In this document: positions 1 to 11,589 of the stretch, one piece after another
How positions within the stretch are numbered: the stretch's first letter is position 1
Layout: each line of letters opens with the position of its first letter
Assembly: GCA_015680685.1 (NCBI GenBank)
Contig: MNCI01036217.1
Location: 76,811-140,810, forward strand
Origin: Gnetum montanum
Lineage: Eukaryota > Streptophyta > Gnetopsida > Gnetales > Gnetaceae
Length of the DNA stretch: 64,000 nucleotides
Reading direction: 5' to 3'
Position numbers and translations under genes: made by a program
Notes under the pieces: model-generated
Told to the model about the DNA's origin: nothing
The model's database searches: none
Seen by the model: the letters and a program-made list of their open reading frames with translations, nothing else

Positions 1-219
1 TCAAAGGTAAAAACCAAACATTAGTAAGAAACACTATTATAGTACAATTCACCATCATGAGCACTTATTATATGATGAGTGAAAATAAATAACACAAAAT
101 GTAATAGAGAAAGAAATAGTAAAAATGTTAACAATGGTGTAAAATAGAAATAAGTAAATATGAAAAATGTGTAAAACAAGAAAAAGACATAAGAAACTAA
201 GGGCTTAGAATAATTAGCA
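1..219 (-). other. Non-coding region after pol of element A
   Basis: A/T-rich DNA following the integrase stop. Minus-strand stretches such as TTTTACACCAT and ACTATTTCTT recur in the DNA after the gag stop of element E (about 58.38-58.53 kb). This makes it homologous to the post-gag spacer of the pol-less elements rather than unique sequence. No ORF of substance. Confidence 0.6.
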
Positions 220-1340
220 TTAGTGGCCATCTCCACCACGACTGAGTTGGAAGGAGGAGACCCAAAATAAGGAGCAAGGTTGTCCATCAATAGAGGTAGT
301 GTTAGTACTAGCCATTTTGGGCTCATGGAAAGGTTTGGTTTGCTGGATGTTGACCAATAATTTCTTATTCAGGCTTTCAGGTTTATAGATCATCATGACC
401 CCTAAAGGAAAAGTTTCATGAATGATATAAGGTCCTTCCCAAAACATTTGAAATTTAGTTCATTGTGGCACATGTGTGAGATTCCAATAAAGAACCCTAT
501 CTCCTCATTGGTATGTGACTTTTCTAATTTTTAGGTCATGACGTTGTTTGTTGAAGGCCTTGTGTAGTTTGTTGGATGACAGGGTGGCTAATCAATTTTC
601 ATCTAGCAAGTTAAGATTCATTAAACATTCTTTCTATGCTAGACTGAGGTCAAGGTTAAGGTCACATTCTATAGATAATGTACAGAGCTCAACTCGGATA
701 GGAAGTGTTGAAAGTTTACCGTACACGAACTCATAGAGATAGTAGCCTATAGGGAGTTTCCATGTAGAGTGTTAGGTCAAAAGAGGATTGTACTCCAATC
801 TCACCTATATTTGCTAATGGTTCATGTCAAGAGTTTTGTGATTTCCCTATTAGTGACTTTGGCTTGACCATTCGCTTCAGGATGATATGGTGTAGTCATT
901 TTATGCTCAAATCCAAAGCGTTACATCAACTTCCAAAAATTTGCACTTGTAAAATGTGTACCATTATCAAAAATAAGTGCATGAGTCATGCCAAACATGT
1001 TTATAACTTGTTTTTGAACAAATCGTGTAACAGTAGATGATGTACAGTTGGTAATAGCGGCTACTTCTACCCATTTTATAAAATAATCAATAGCAACAAC
1101 AATGTATGCTTTTCCATTAGACATTGGTGTAATAGGCCTCATAAAATCAATACCCCATATGTTGAAGGGTTCTAAGGGTTGAACCCATTATTGTGGACCC
1201 TCCATCCTAGCAATCATTCCCCCATCACATTGGCAACACTTACAGGATTGGACAAAATGATGGGTGTCCTGAAATAATGTAGGCCAATAATATCTTGTGA
1301 GCAAGATTTTAATGGCTATTCGTCTCCCAGTGTAATGACC
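220..1340 (-). pseudogene. Integrase of element A (decayed)
   Basis: Integrase inserts the element cDNA into host DNA. A poor zinc-binding region lies near 1195-1290 (a CKCCQ-like stretch). The core domain, 1142-860, has its first Asp in VAIDYF and its second in IFDNGTHF. The third catalytic position, expected as Glu 36 residues after the second Asp in an NGQ-x-E context, reads NGQAK, so Glu has become Lys. An in-frame stop follows the WKLM stretch. The C-terminal domain (447-220) shows WEGPYIIH and ends with FQLSRGGDGH. Stops and the lost Glu make it inactive. Confidence 0.85.
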
Positions 1341-1599
1341 CTCATGATCATCTTGGAGAACTCACAATTAATCTATGTCGGGAACACACCATCGAACCAA
1401 ACCATCGGAACACACCTTGTAAAGGTCTCCATTGATTTCCATGAAATGTTTGACTTGGTGGAGAAACTATTATTTCTTTCTAACATCCAGCCCTTGTGGT
1501 GTTTCTTGTGTGAGAAGATAAGTAAGAATGATACTATACTAGTTTGTATTTGTGGGTGATTGATTGTTTATTACACCTACAAAGAGGAGTTCATCAGAA

Positions 1600-1930
1600 A
1601 TTGTGTATTTGTGCTCTTTGTTGTCCCATCACAACTAAGATAAATGATCAGCAACAACATTCTCGGTGCCCTTATGATCTATTATCATGATGTCAAACTC
1701 TTGCAAGATCACAAGCCATCGTATGACACGAGGGCCCACTATTGGTTTATTCATAAGGAACTGAGTTGCACTATGATTTGTGTGTAGAAATACCTTATAG
1801 CCTAATACATAGTGCCTAAATTTCTCTAGTGCAAACACAATGGCCATTAACTCTTTTTCTATTGTGGTATAGTTTGGTTGTGCACTAGCAATACTTTAAC
1901 TTGCATAGTGAATTTAATAGGGACATTTGT
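1600..1930 (-). pseudogene. RNase H of element A (decayed)
   Basis: The RNase H domain degrades the RNA strand of the RNA-DNA hybrid during reverse transcription. Visible landmarks are the entry motif after NYTT, the MAIVFALEKFRHYV stretch, TNH where the family has TDH, and the exit motif GTENVVADHLS. The frame from 1847 to 1635 is open; the upstream part has a stop. Position between RT and integrase is as expected. Confidence 0.85.
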
Positions 1931-2186
1931 GGTTATCTAACTATGTAAGTAGAGCTCCTAAAGCAAAATTGGATGTATCAGTCATTATATGGAACAGTCT
2001 GGATCATTCAGGGGCTTGTAGAATAGGTGTTTCTACTAGCTTCTACTTAAAGGTTTGGAAAGCTAGCTCACATTCTTTGGTCTATTCAAAGGATACGTCC
2101 TTCTTCATTAATTCTACCAATGGTTTTGCAATTTTAGAAAAGTTCTCGATGAAGCATCTATAATAGCCAATATGTCAAAGGAATGA

Positions 2187-3140
2187 TCAGACGTCTTTTA
2201 TAGTTTTAGGTTGATGAGTGATTCCTTGGATGACTTTAATTTTTTTAGGATCTACCTCCATCCCTATTTGTGAAATTTCATGCCCTAGTATAATACCCTC
2301 TTGGACCATTAAATGGCTTTTTTGCCAATTGAGCCTTAGGTTGGTTTCAACATATTGTTTTAGTACTTGATCTAATTGGTCTAATGCTTGTTCAAAGTCT
2401 ACTCCATAGGTGGAGAAATCATCCATAAAAACCTCTACACCATTTCTTATTTGCTAATAAAATATACTTAGAACCAAATGTTGAAATGTTACTAGAGCAT
2501 TGCACAAGCCAAACAACATCTGCCTATATGCGAATGTCCCCCAAGGACTTGTGAATGTAGTTTTGGCTTGGTCTTTTGGTGCTATCTGGATTTGATTGTA
2601 CCCATTGTAACCATCCAGAAAACTATAATAAGAATGTCCTACAATGGTATCTAGAACTTGGTTAACTAATGACAATGGGAAATGATCTTTAAATGTTGCC
2701 ATGTTTAATAACCTAAAGTCTATACACACCCTCCATTTACCACCTTTTTTAGGCACAATGACTAATGGACTAACCCATTCACTCTCAGCAATGGGATAGA
2801 TGAACCCAGCCTTTAGAAGTCGTTCAATTTCTTCCTTAACTACTTGCTTAAGATTTTGGTTTAGTTGTCTTTGTGGTTGTCATTGAGGCTTTAAAAAGGG
2901 GTCAGTGTAGATTCTATGTTAGCATATATTAGGATCTATTTCAGTTAATTCGGGATATGACTAAGTAAAGGCTTTTGACCATTTTTTTACCATCTTCAGT
3001 AGTTTTTCTTTTTGTTGAGGAGCGAGCTTAGCATTAATGATTACCAGTTTTCCATTCTTGAGAAATGCATACTCCATACCAATGGGCAATAGCTTTAATT
3101 CAAGGGGCTCTCCCTTAAACTCATCATGGATTTCCAACTT
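2187..3140 (-). pseudogene. Reverse transcriptase and connection of element A (decayed)
   Basis: Reverse transcriptase of Ty3/gypsy type. Reading leftward: a connector with the ELKLLP...YAFL pattern (about 3125-3060), then IYPIAESEWVSPLV, the fingers motif VPKKGGKWRVCIDF (near 2750), FLDGYNGYNQI, FTSPWGTFAYR, FGLCNA, and the catalytic FMDDFSTYG box (near 2425). Both Asp of the MDD box are kept. Frames break near 2450 and again around 2760, so no long product can be made. The pattern is closest to the Athila/Tat superclade. Domain identity is secure; exact edges are approximate. Confidence 0.9.
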
Positions 3141-3398
3141 CCACTAGTTGATACTTTCGATGTCAATACTTGGAAGCTGGCAATGGAATTTCTATAATGC
3201 ATATATGCTATTGATATAGGCACAAGTAAAGCACTTAGTTGATTCCATGCATAAAGTTGAATTGCTTTCTAGATCAGCTATCAACCACTGGGTGCCTTCC
3301 TGTCTTATGGCTACTGCATACAAGCATCTTTGTATGTTAGTTACTTGTGCACATTGGTTGCATGCAGGTAATGTTAAGCATTGTACAAACTAGGACTT

Positions 3399-3860
3399 CT
3401 ACATGTAGTTGCACCCTGTGTCACTGCATGTGATGCATGGAAATTTCTTCTCAATCTTTCCAAATGTATTTTCTTTTGATATCTCTAGGAAAAGATCATG
3501 TATTCCTAGGCATGCATCAATCGTACTTAGCCATGCTCTTCCCATTATGATTGGGAAGTCCCCCTTATAGTTGTTGTCTTGGATCACTAGGAAATTAGCT
3601 TGATACAACCACCCACAAATAGTGGTAACAATGTCCTCCACTAGTCCCAATGGGACAGCGATGGACTGGTTAGCTAACTCTAAATGGATGTTACTCTTCT
3701 TTAGCAAAGGAAGGTTTTAGGCTTTATACATTTCCTGGGAGATCAAATTAACACCAAAACCTAAATCCAAAAGAGCTTTGCAAGGTTTGTTTCCAGTGAT
3801 TTGCAAATAAATAAGAGGACTTCCAGGATCAGAGCATTTCCTAGGAAGATGATCAGCTTT
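3399..3860 (-). pseudogene. Aspartic protease of element A (decayed)
   Basis: The protease would cut the gag-pol polyprotein. The active-site region, near 3770-3730, reads ALLDLGFGVNLI where Athila relatives have ALCDLGASVN; the catalytic Asp is kept but the Gly-Ala that follows is Gly-Phe. The open stretch 3707-3399 carries the downstream part with IIMGRAWLSTIDA, matching the family's ILGRPFL-like strand. An in-frame stop separates the two parts. Confidence 0.75.
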
Positions 3861-3863
3861 AAT

Positions 3864-6419
3864 CTAATCAGTGATGGTGTGGATTAACATGACAATATGT
3901 GTTGGGTGCAGTTTTTGGTTCGAAGGAAGCTCCAAATATTTAAATGATGATGAGGTATTTGGATACTTAGCTACTTTCAATTGTAAGGACTTGGTTGGAC
4001 TGTTGGTTCTAAAGAAATGTCTCTTCTTTGTGCAGTTGTCTGAACCAACAGTAGGTTGAAGATAGATAGCCCTTGTAACGTTACATTGTTGTGGTTGGGT
4101 AGGAAGCTCGCACTGCATCATTAGAGTAGGTGGTAATGGAGCTGAGGGTGGAAGAGATGTAGACAGATGAGATGGATAGTACGTATGTGGAACATTACCC
4201 CAAGGAGAAGAAGTTCTATAGTACTCGGGGGTTTGGTAGTAAGGTTGAAGAGCAATGTGACTAATAGATTCACATGGAGAGATCGACTGCTGAACATAAT
4301 ACTTGTATGGGTCAAGTTGATGGTAAGGGTACTGTTGACATGGTGGTGGCATTCCCCATGATTGGGGGTGTTGCCATCATTGATACTATTTATTTGTTTA
4401 TGGTGGAGCTCCACTTGGATAATATGTCAAGGGTTGGTGGAACTACCTTGGGTTACCTTGATGATAAGGTAGCCTTATGGGTGTTTGTCATCTATTTAAT
4501 CATGGGTTTAGTGCATACACCCTAGACTCTTGCAGATGTGACACTAATGGGTAACATCCCTTAGGATGGTCATATTGGCAAATCTCACATCTATCATCAT
4601 TGTCTATGTTCGAATCCACAACCTCTTTAATGATGGAAACCTTACCCTTACCCTTGTTACGTGCATACTCAACTTCTTTCTTTTTCCTTCTCTCTTGGTT
4701 ACTAGGTTCTCTAGACTCCTCTACTATTTTTAGGACAATTTGAAATTTGTCATCTAGGGAGTTCCACATTTGATCTACCTTTTCTGATACTTCTGATACA
4801 AATTTTTAAATGGGCAAAGTCTTTCTATTCACCATCTCTTCAAGTGGTGATTTTTCTTCATCTTTGCAAAATCTAATTTCCTTCTTTTGAAGGGAAGGAT
4901 CTCTATTGTACTCTTCCACACTTTCTCTTTTCCTCAACTCACCTTCCTCCTTGGAAACTTACTCTAACAATCTTTTTATTTTATGGGCTCTGAGCTCGAA
5001 TAACCTTCCTTGGGGAAAAGTCCCAACGGTTCTTCGCGTTTTGTACCTAAGCCCATCTATGAGATGGTGTAGTTGTTCCTTTTGCAAGTAACCATGGCCA
5101 AGGCAACGATGTAACAATGAATAATATTGGCCCATGGCAACATCCAAGGGTTCATGTCCTCCTTGTTTTCATCTTTGGATTTGTTTACGCAGGTTGGACA
5201 CTTGGGAGTACATCTAATACTTATTGTTGAATAGCTCCAACATGGTACTCCATCAACAAATGGATTCAGGTTTTAAGGGCCAGTACCAACTTTTTGCTTC
5301 CTTGATCAGTGTCCTGGAAACAACTTTAGCTTTTGTCACTCATTTTCTATATTTTGCAAGACACATGGGTCGTGGAATGCTTGTAGATGGTTTTGAGGAT
5401 CAACATTATATCCCCCTTCAAATCGTGGGATGTTATTCATGTATAGTCTTTTGATATTACTATATTTCTAGTGCCTTGTTGGGATCCTAACGAGCTCTGT
5501 TATAGCTAACATACTTCAAGTGGCAAGTAGGGGTTCATCATGATCATTCTATCTATGATGTCTATGATGCCTATGTTATTCCATACTCTCCCTTCTTTCA
5601 TGATGTGTTTCTCTGGAATGCCCTTGTCCCTTTTCTCAACTATTTTGTCTATGATTTCTATTTTGCTTATCCTTGTCCTTATGGTCTTGCCCTTTACAAC
5701 TGCGTTTAGATCCCAAAGGAGAGGGAGAAGAAGATGATGGAGGTGAAGAGGAAGGAGGACTAGCATCATGGCGACACTTGTCACCTTTTTTTGTGGTCAT
5801 GGCCTTGATCATGATTATGATCGAAATGTTCATCATTATTATGTGTTTGTGTTCTTTTTTTAGATCCTTTGTGTCCATTGGTACCAGAACCTGGGTTATG
5901 AATAGTTAAGTGAAGATTCTAATACATAACTCCTTGACTGAAGTCAATGAGAGGAACATCGTTTTGTGGAAAACCTCCCAAGACAGGTTCACCACCCTCG
6001 TTCTCACTTAAGAAATACAGGACATCTTGAGACCACTTCCCCTTCACAGATTTGTAATGTCTCTCCTGTTGCAAATTCCTCTGGTGTTGTGCCTCCATGG
6101 GTTGATAATCTCTCAAATCTTGCTCATGTGCAACATACTCTAATTGTAAGTGCTGCATATCGATTCGTGTGAGAGCATGAAGAAGCATGCTTAGGATTGA
6201 GCGATCGAGAGGTAACACTATGTTACCTTCTAAATCATGCCAGCGTAGTTGTTCATCCTGGTGGAGGATAAAGGTAAAGTCTAGTATATACTCATCAAGA
6301 TGAGTGTATACCATGTGAAACTGTGGGGGCACTAGCGGATCATCTTGTGCACCCTGCCTCCAATTGTTCATAGTGTCGGACCTAGTCAATGAAGCACTCT
6401 CATAAGAAGAAGGAGACAT
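3864..6419 (-). pseudogene. gag of element A (decayed)
   Basis: Nucleocapsid/capsid polyprotein region. The N-terminal ORF (6419-5919) starts MSPSSYES and differs from the MSL start of gag in B, C and E. The middle has an Arg/Lys/Ser-rich stretch (5880-5600), then the conserved NIPRFEGGYN and LQAFHD motifs near 5400, and a retrotransposon-gag segment (5147-4959) with the IDGL motif. The zinc knuckle is at 4600-4560 with CEICQYDHPKGC; one residue is missing before the last Cys relative to CX2CX3HX4C. A Pro/Tyr/Gln-rich tail follows (4352-3864). At least five frame breaks. Confidence 0.8.
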
Positions 6420-6536
6420 GATTGATTATTTAGTGTGCAATACCCTTTTCCAATGATTGTAGGATAGTTAACTCTAAGGGTTTGTTCTAATGATGGAATG
6501 ATTTCCTAAGTTCTAATCAAAGCACAAACAACAAAA

Positions 6537-6554
6537 TCCTTGACAACAGTGCCA
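6537..6554 (-). other. Primer-binding site of element A (tRNA-Asp type)
   Basis: One base inside the LTR end, the minus strand reads TGGCACTGTTGTCAAGGA. The complement of the 3' end of plant tRNA-Asp would be TGGCGCCGTTGCCGGGGA. The five mismatches are all C-to-T or G-to-A. Confidence 0.8.
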
Positions 6555-6555
6555 A

Positions 6556-7392
6556 TGATGAGTGGCGAGGTACCCCTATGCCCAACCATACAAATACGAG
6601 CATTCACACGCGATTTGGTTGAACTTCAAGGATTAAGTGCTTATGCGTCTACATAGAATAAGGATGAGTTATGCAGTCATTATCTTCCCAAGCTTACTTT
6701 TAAGGAATAATTGTATGGTTAAGTAAACTCGATGTATATGACTTTTATGTTTTTTGATATTTCTATCTTAGTCTCCTAAGTGTGTGTGATGAAAAGATTT
6801 AATTAACTAATGGATTTTTATAACTCTAATTTGAATCAAATCTTAACACCAACATCCAATCCCACTCTCCAAACACATCCTAAACTAGTGTAACACTACT
6901 GGGATTACCAAACGCTAGTCGTGACTAGGTTACCAAGTGTTCCATGTATGCTCGAAGTGGTCGTGTTGAGTGTGCTAATTCATTGATAATTAATAATTAA
7001 TACTTCAATGAAATAACATTAAGTAACTATTGAAAGCATCAAATAATAGTAAATAACATGAAATTTAATAATTAAGCTATTTTGAATGTTGCAAGGTTTA
7101 ACATAAAATTCATCTTTATTTCCAGTCACAAGGTGTGCTCAGGTACACAATGCTCAAATAAAGATTCGTTCACTCTATGACTCCTACGGTGGGCACTCAA
7201 AAATAATTCTAACTCTAGAATATAAAAACTACAAGAACTTGGCTAAGGACTTGAAGAACTAATGCCAAACCAAGTGCCTCTATCTCTTATTTATAGGTAA
7301 CTAGACAGGCTCCGACATCACATATCTAATATTGCTTCGACATCTCCGATATCGAAGGTCTGATATCGAGGGTCTGATATTGGGACTCATCA
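6556..7392 (-). repeat. 5' LTR of element A
   Basis: 837 bp, ending with the 7-bp inverted termini TGATGAG and CTCATCA used by the whole family in this window. The 6556 end carries the conserved GTACCTCGCCACTCATCA terminus found in B and C. U3 lies at the 7392 side, with a 14-bp unit array and a TATA box at 7288-7295. The AATAAAG-like signal in the middle belongs to the R region. Confidence 0.9.
7288..7386 (-). promoter_or_regulatory. LTR promoter of A: 14-bp unit array plus TATA box
   Basis: Reading minus, units AATATCAGACCCTC, GATATCAGACCTTC and then a 20-base unit starting GATATCGGAGATG, AATATTAGATATGT and GATGTCGGAGCCTG lead to TATAAATA at 7295-7288. Cores are spaced 14 bp except one 20-bp step. 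This is the U3 array discussed in the findings. Confidence 0.65.
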
Positions 7393-9289
7393 CTAAGGGT
7401 TAGTAACTTAAGACTAACTATCATTAGAGGTTAAGAATTTAATCTTAAGGCCAAAAATGGCCTAAGAGGCTAAATTGTTAGTCCCAACAATTAAATTGTT
7501 AGGCATGGTTAGTCATTCTATGTTATGATCTCTTAAGGTATAGTTTAAAACATCATTAAATTATCAGGTACGTGGATGATAAATTTGACCTCACCATTGA
7601 GATTAGAAGCTTGAAAAATGTTAGAAATGACTGTTCATATGTTAGGGATGGACATTATATGCCCAAGTTATGTTAAAATGAGTCTTGGAGTGTTTTGAGG
7701 CACCATGTTGGATGAGTAAAAACTAATTTTTGGACCTTCATGTGGCAAATTTGACTTTATCATTATGTCCTCTTTCAGAATCAAAATTTAGCGCTTTTGG
7801 AGTTGAGAATCTTAAGGATAGAAAATAAGACTTCCTGAGAGGTTATCCATCCCAATACTACTCTAGAACAAGCACACTTAATTACAGAATTCTTATTTCA
7901 ATTGCTGCCAATGTGCTAATTTTATTTTTTTGAAATTTTTTTTTACATCCTAGCATTTAATGTTTGCAACCTTGATTTTGAAATTTTATAAATTTTTCTT
8001 GTTAATGGATATAAATTCTTAATTTTTCCATCAAACTATTAGCAAATTTTTCATCATTGGAGGTAGTAGGGAGAGGTAGTAGCAGGGAAGGAAAGCAACA
8101 ACAGAAGAAAGGTAGCAAGGGAAAGCAGCAATGGGAAGGGAGATAGCAGGAGGAGGGAGGGAAATTGTAACTTGGATTGAAATGAAATTTGTATTATTAG
8201 AATCATCTTGAGGAGCACTAGGCATTGCGCATAGTTTTAGGATCTAAAGACTACACTATATTTTCAAGAATTGAAAGTTAAAAAATAACCTAGTTTGCCA
8301 AATTGATGGTACTAAGGTGACATATGGGTAAGTTGAGGACTTCTAAGATGAATAAGTTTCAATTATAATGATTTTTCAACCCTTAGAAAACAATTTAATA
8401 CTTTGACCTTTTAAATTGGCAAGTATGGTGTAGGTTTGTTCTCTCAGATCATGGTCATGCCCTAGCAAAGTACTAAGAAGAATATTATGATAACATCAGT
8501 CACTGAGTATTGGTTTTCCTATGAGTGTCATGGTAATGACCCTTGCTAATGCTGAAGACATTTTGGCCATTAATAGAACAGGAATTGGAATTGAGGAAAT
8601 TAATGTTTAACTTGAAAATTGGATCAAACCATGATGTGGAATATTATGGGCTAATTAAGTTTTACGCAAAAAATAAGATGAAAGAAAATAAGCTAAATGT
8701 TGTTTGTAAAATTTGAGCTACAAGTGTTTTGGGTTTGAGTTTTAGCAAAAGCTTTAATGACCAATTTATAATGATAGCATCAGTACAGTTTTACTTCAAA
8801 AGAAAGGTTTCAGATTCAAGTTTTATTAGGATAAAAAATTTCAGGCCAAAATAATCTTACTTCATAAACTGGGAAAAGTAATGCTTGGCCAAGATTAAAT
8901 CAAAAGTTAAATGGGCATATTGATCAATCAGAAGATCAAAATATATATTTTACTTTACCTTTTTTTTTTGCGAGGTAGAAAGAGTTGATTCTATTCCAAT
9001 ATGAAGTATCAAAATGGATTACCTCATACTCTAAATCAACTTGAAGAAATCTCAAGCTCGAATCTCAATTCAAAATAGAAAATTTTATATGGCTGATATA
9101 TGACATTAAAGTTTTATTTGATTATTCAAAATTCTATAGGCATTAGAGATGATGTCATACATTAGGGTTGTTTTGTTTTCAATTACCAAGTTGGAGAAAA
9201 AGGCATTTGTTCCAATTTATATGTCTAAATTAAGAAATGGATATAAGGTTTATGGAAATATGAAAATAGATAAGTGGGTATATGGTGAG
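7393..9289. other. Unassigned A/T-rich DNA
   Basis: No coding region, LTR or recognisable repeat seen on either strand. A purine-rich low-complexity tract (GGAGG, AGGGA and AGCA units) runs from about 8055 to 8165; the open frame opposite it is a by-product of that composition. Confidence 0.5.
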
Positions 9290-10640
9290 TCAAAAGAAAA
9301 GTACACCTAGCCCATTTCTTAACTTGGCCAAAATCCATTTTTCCCATTTTGGCCATAGAGGAACCAAAACTAGAGAAAAACATCTTTTCCCCACTTCCAA
9401 ATTGGCCAAGATTCACTTTCCCCATTTTGGCCCTTGGAAAAGTCAAATTAGAGAAAAGTGCACCTAGCCCATTTCATAACTCGACCATAACCTATTTTCC
9501 CCATTTTAGCCATAGAGGATCCCAAACTGGAGAAAACCATATTTCCCCACTTCTAAATTAGCCAAGATTCATTGTTTCCATTTTGGCCCTTGGAAAAGTT
9601 AAATTAAAGACAAGTGTGCTTGGCCCATTTCATGACTCAGTTAGAACCTATTTTTCCCATTTCGATCATAGAGGAACTCAAACCAAAGAAAACCATCTTT
9701 TTTGCACTTCCAAATTAGCCATGATTCATTTCCCTTATTTTGGCCCTTTGAAAAGTCATGCTGGAGAAAAGCATGCCTAATCCATTTCCTAACTTGGCCA
9801 GAATCCATTTTTTCCATTTCAACCCTTGGAGAAGTCAAACTAAAGAAAAGTGTCCTTGGCTCATTTCCTAACTTAGCTAGAAATTATTTTTCTTATTTTA
9901 GCCATAGAGGAACCTAAATTGGAGAAAAGCAACTTTTCCCCACTTCCAAATTGGCCAAGATTCATTTTCCTCATTTTAGCCCTTGAAAAGTCAATTTGGA
10001 CAAAAGTGTGCTTGGTCCATTTCATAACTTAGCCAAAACTTATTTTTTCCATTTAGGCTATAGAGGAACCCGAACTAGAGAAAACCATCTTTTCCCCACT
10101 TCCAAATTGGCCAAGATTCATTTTCATTGTTTTAGCCCTAGGAAAAGTCAAACTGGAGAAAAGAATGCCTAGCTCATTTCCTAACCTGACCAAAACCTAT
10201 TTTCCCCATTTCATCCATAGAGGAACTCAAACTAAAGAAAACTATTCTTTCCCCACTTCCAAATTGGGCAAGATCCATTTTTTTTCATTTCAACTCTTGT
10301 AAAAGTCAAACTAGAGAAAAGAGTGCCTGGCCCATTTTCTAACTTGGCTAGAATCTAGTTTTCCCATTTCAACCATAGAGGAACCCAAATGGGAGAAACC
10401 ATCTTTTCCCCAATTCCCAATTGGCTAAGATCCATTTTTTCCATTTTGGTTCTTTGAAAAGTTAAATTGGAGAAAAGTGCACCTATCCCATTTCATAACT
10501 TGGCCAGAACTTATTTTCCCCAATTTGGTCATGAGAGAACCCAAACTAGAGAAAATTGCACTCACCCAATTTCACAAATTGGCTAAGGCCCAATTTTCCC
10601 ATTTTATTACAAGACCTAAAAAGGAGAAAATACTTTTTAT
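9290..10640. repeat. Tandem repeat, 78-bp half-units in a 157-bp dimer
   Basis: The marker CATAGAGGAAC recurs near 9354, 9511, 9668, 9903, 10059, 10217 and 10375, with a variant near 10530. Steps are about 156-158 bp except one of about 235 bp, which equals one dimer plus one 78-bp half-unit. Each dimer has a half containing CATAGAGGAAC and a related half containing CCCTTGGAAAAGTC; both share CCAATTTGGCCA-type and CCCATTTTGGCC-type stretches. Because 78 is divisible by 3, repeats translate as 26-residue periodic peptides, which I do not regard as a gene. Confidence 0.85.
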
Positions 10641-11589
10641 ATTTAATTTAGAACAAATTTACCCCTAATTCAATCCTGAATCTAACCTAAGATATGAATT
10701 GAAATAAAATAAATAACCAATCCTCTCCAACACATTAAACAAAAAAGGAATGGTTATTCAATAGAGATTTGCTAGATTTCAAAATTAAATAGCCTAGTCA
10801 AAAGAATTAAGATTGAAGTACAATGGTAGAAGGATTTAAATGATAAAATCTAAAGGTCATTTGAGATAGATTGCATTTCAAATCATTCTCAAAGATTTAT
10901 GAGCCTTAGTACTAACTACCATTGCATGGATAAATTTTGAGAGAGCTTCTAGTAAACTTGTTAAAAATTGTGCAAAGTGGCAAGAACAGAGAGAAAATCT
11001 TGAAGAAATACAAGCAATTAACAAGGCTAGACATTCACCACATTGAAGAAATACATTAGAATGAAAGAATAATCTAACCTATTATTCCAAGATATTCTTG
11101 TTCAAGCACTCACAATATATTTGTAAAAATTCAATTTATCTATTTTTCAACAATGAAGATGGGTTGAATCAAATAAAGATTTGAAGCTTTAGGATCTAGA
11201 AGAGGAGGACTAGAGCTAGTATTTTATCATGACAATGTTCATGATTATCCCTAATACTTCCATGTAAAGACCTTCAAAGAAGAACAAGAATGGGAAAATT
11301 TTTATCAATAGACAAGCTTACACAAGATTGTCTTCAAACCTAGGGCTAATTGAATCAGAGATGTCATTAACTGGATCTTCTAAAATAAAATTTAGCAAGA
11401 GTTGTTTAAAATTTAAGTGAAAGCAAAAATATGCAATTGACATCAATCATAAAAGAAACTATGAATTGTATGGTGTGCCTCTTCCAAGCCATTGAGAATA
11501 GGACATCCTTAATGAAAATGAAGTAGCTATTGCAAGAAACCTAACATTAGTAAATGACCAAGACTTACACTTGACTAGGTCTAACATTT
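10641..11589. other. Unassigned A/T-rich DNA
   Basis: I see no gene, LTR or repeat. It follows the tandem array and precedes a decayed coding region; its upstream or regulatory relation to that region cannot be judged. Confidence 0.4.

Larger units (their letters stand above)
1..7392 (-). mobile_element. Element A: Athila-like Ty3/gypsy retrotransposon, 3' end outside window
   Basis: Reading the minus strand from 7392, the order is 5' LTR, primer-binding site, gag, aspartic protease, reverse transcriptase, RNase H, integrase, which is the Ty3/gypsy order. The PBS fits tRNA-Asp and the zinc knuckle is CX2CX3H-type, both Athila features. All domains carry stops and frameshifts, so the copy is dead. 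The 3' LTR, any ORF2 and the second target-site copy would lie left of position 1. The base pairs next to the LTR on the right are CTAAG (7393-7397). A is the only copy here with a recognisable protease-to-integrase series. Confidence 0.9.

Noticed and set aside
3864-4525. Plus-strand frames opposite gag of A
   Set aside because: Shadows of the minus-strand gag tail; no motif of their own.
8031-8225. Minus-strand frame rich in Pro, Leu and Ser
   Set aside because: It is the complement of a purine-rich low-complexity tract, with no start context or homology.
9282-9917. Overlapping long frames on both strands with repeated FPHFGP-like peptides
   Set aside because: They lie wholly in the 78/157-bp tandem array; a period divisible by three keeps frames open by chance.
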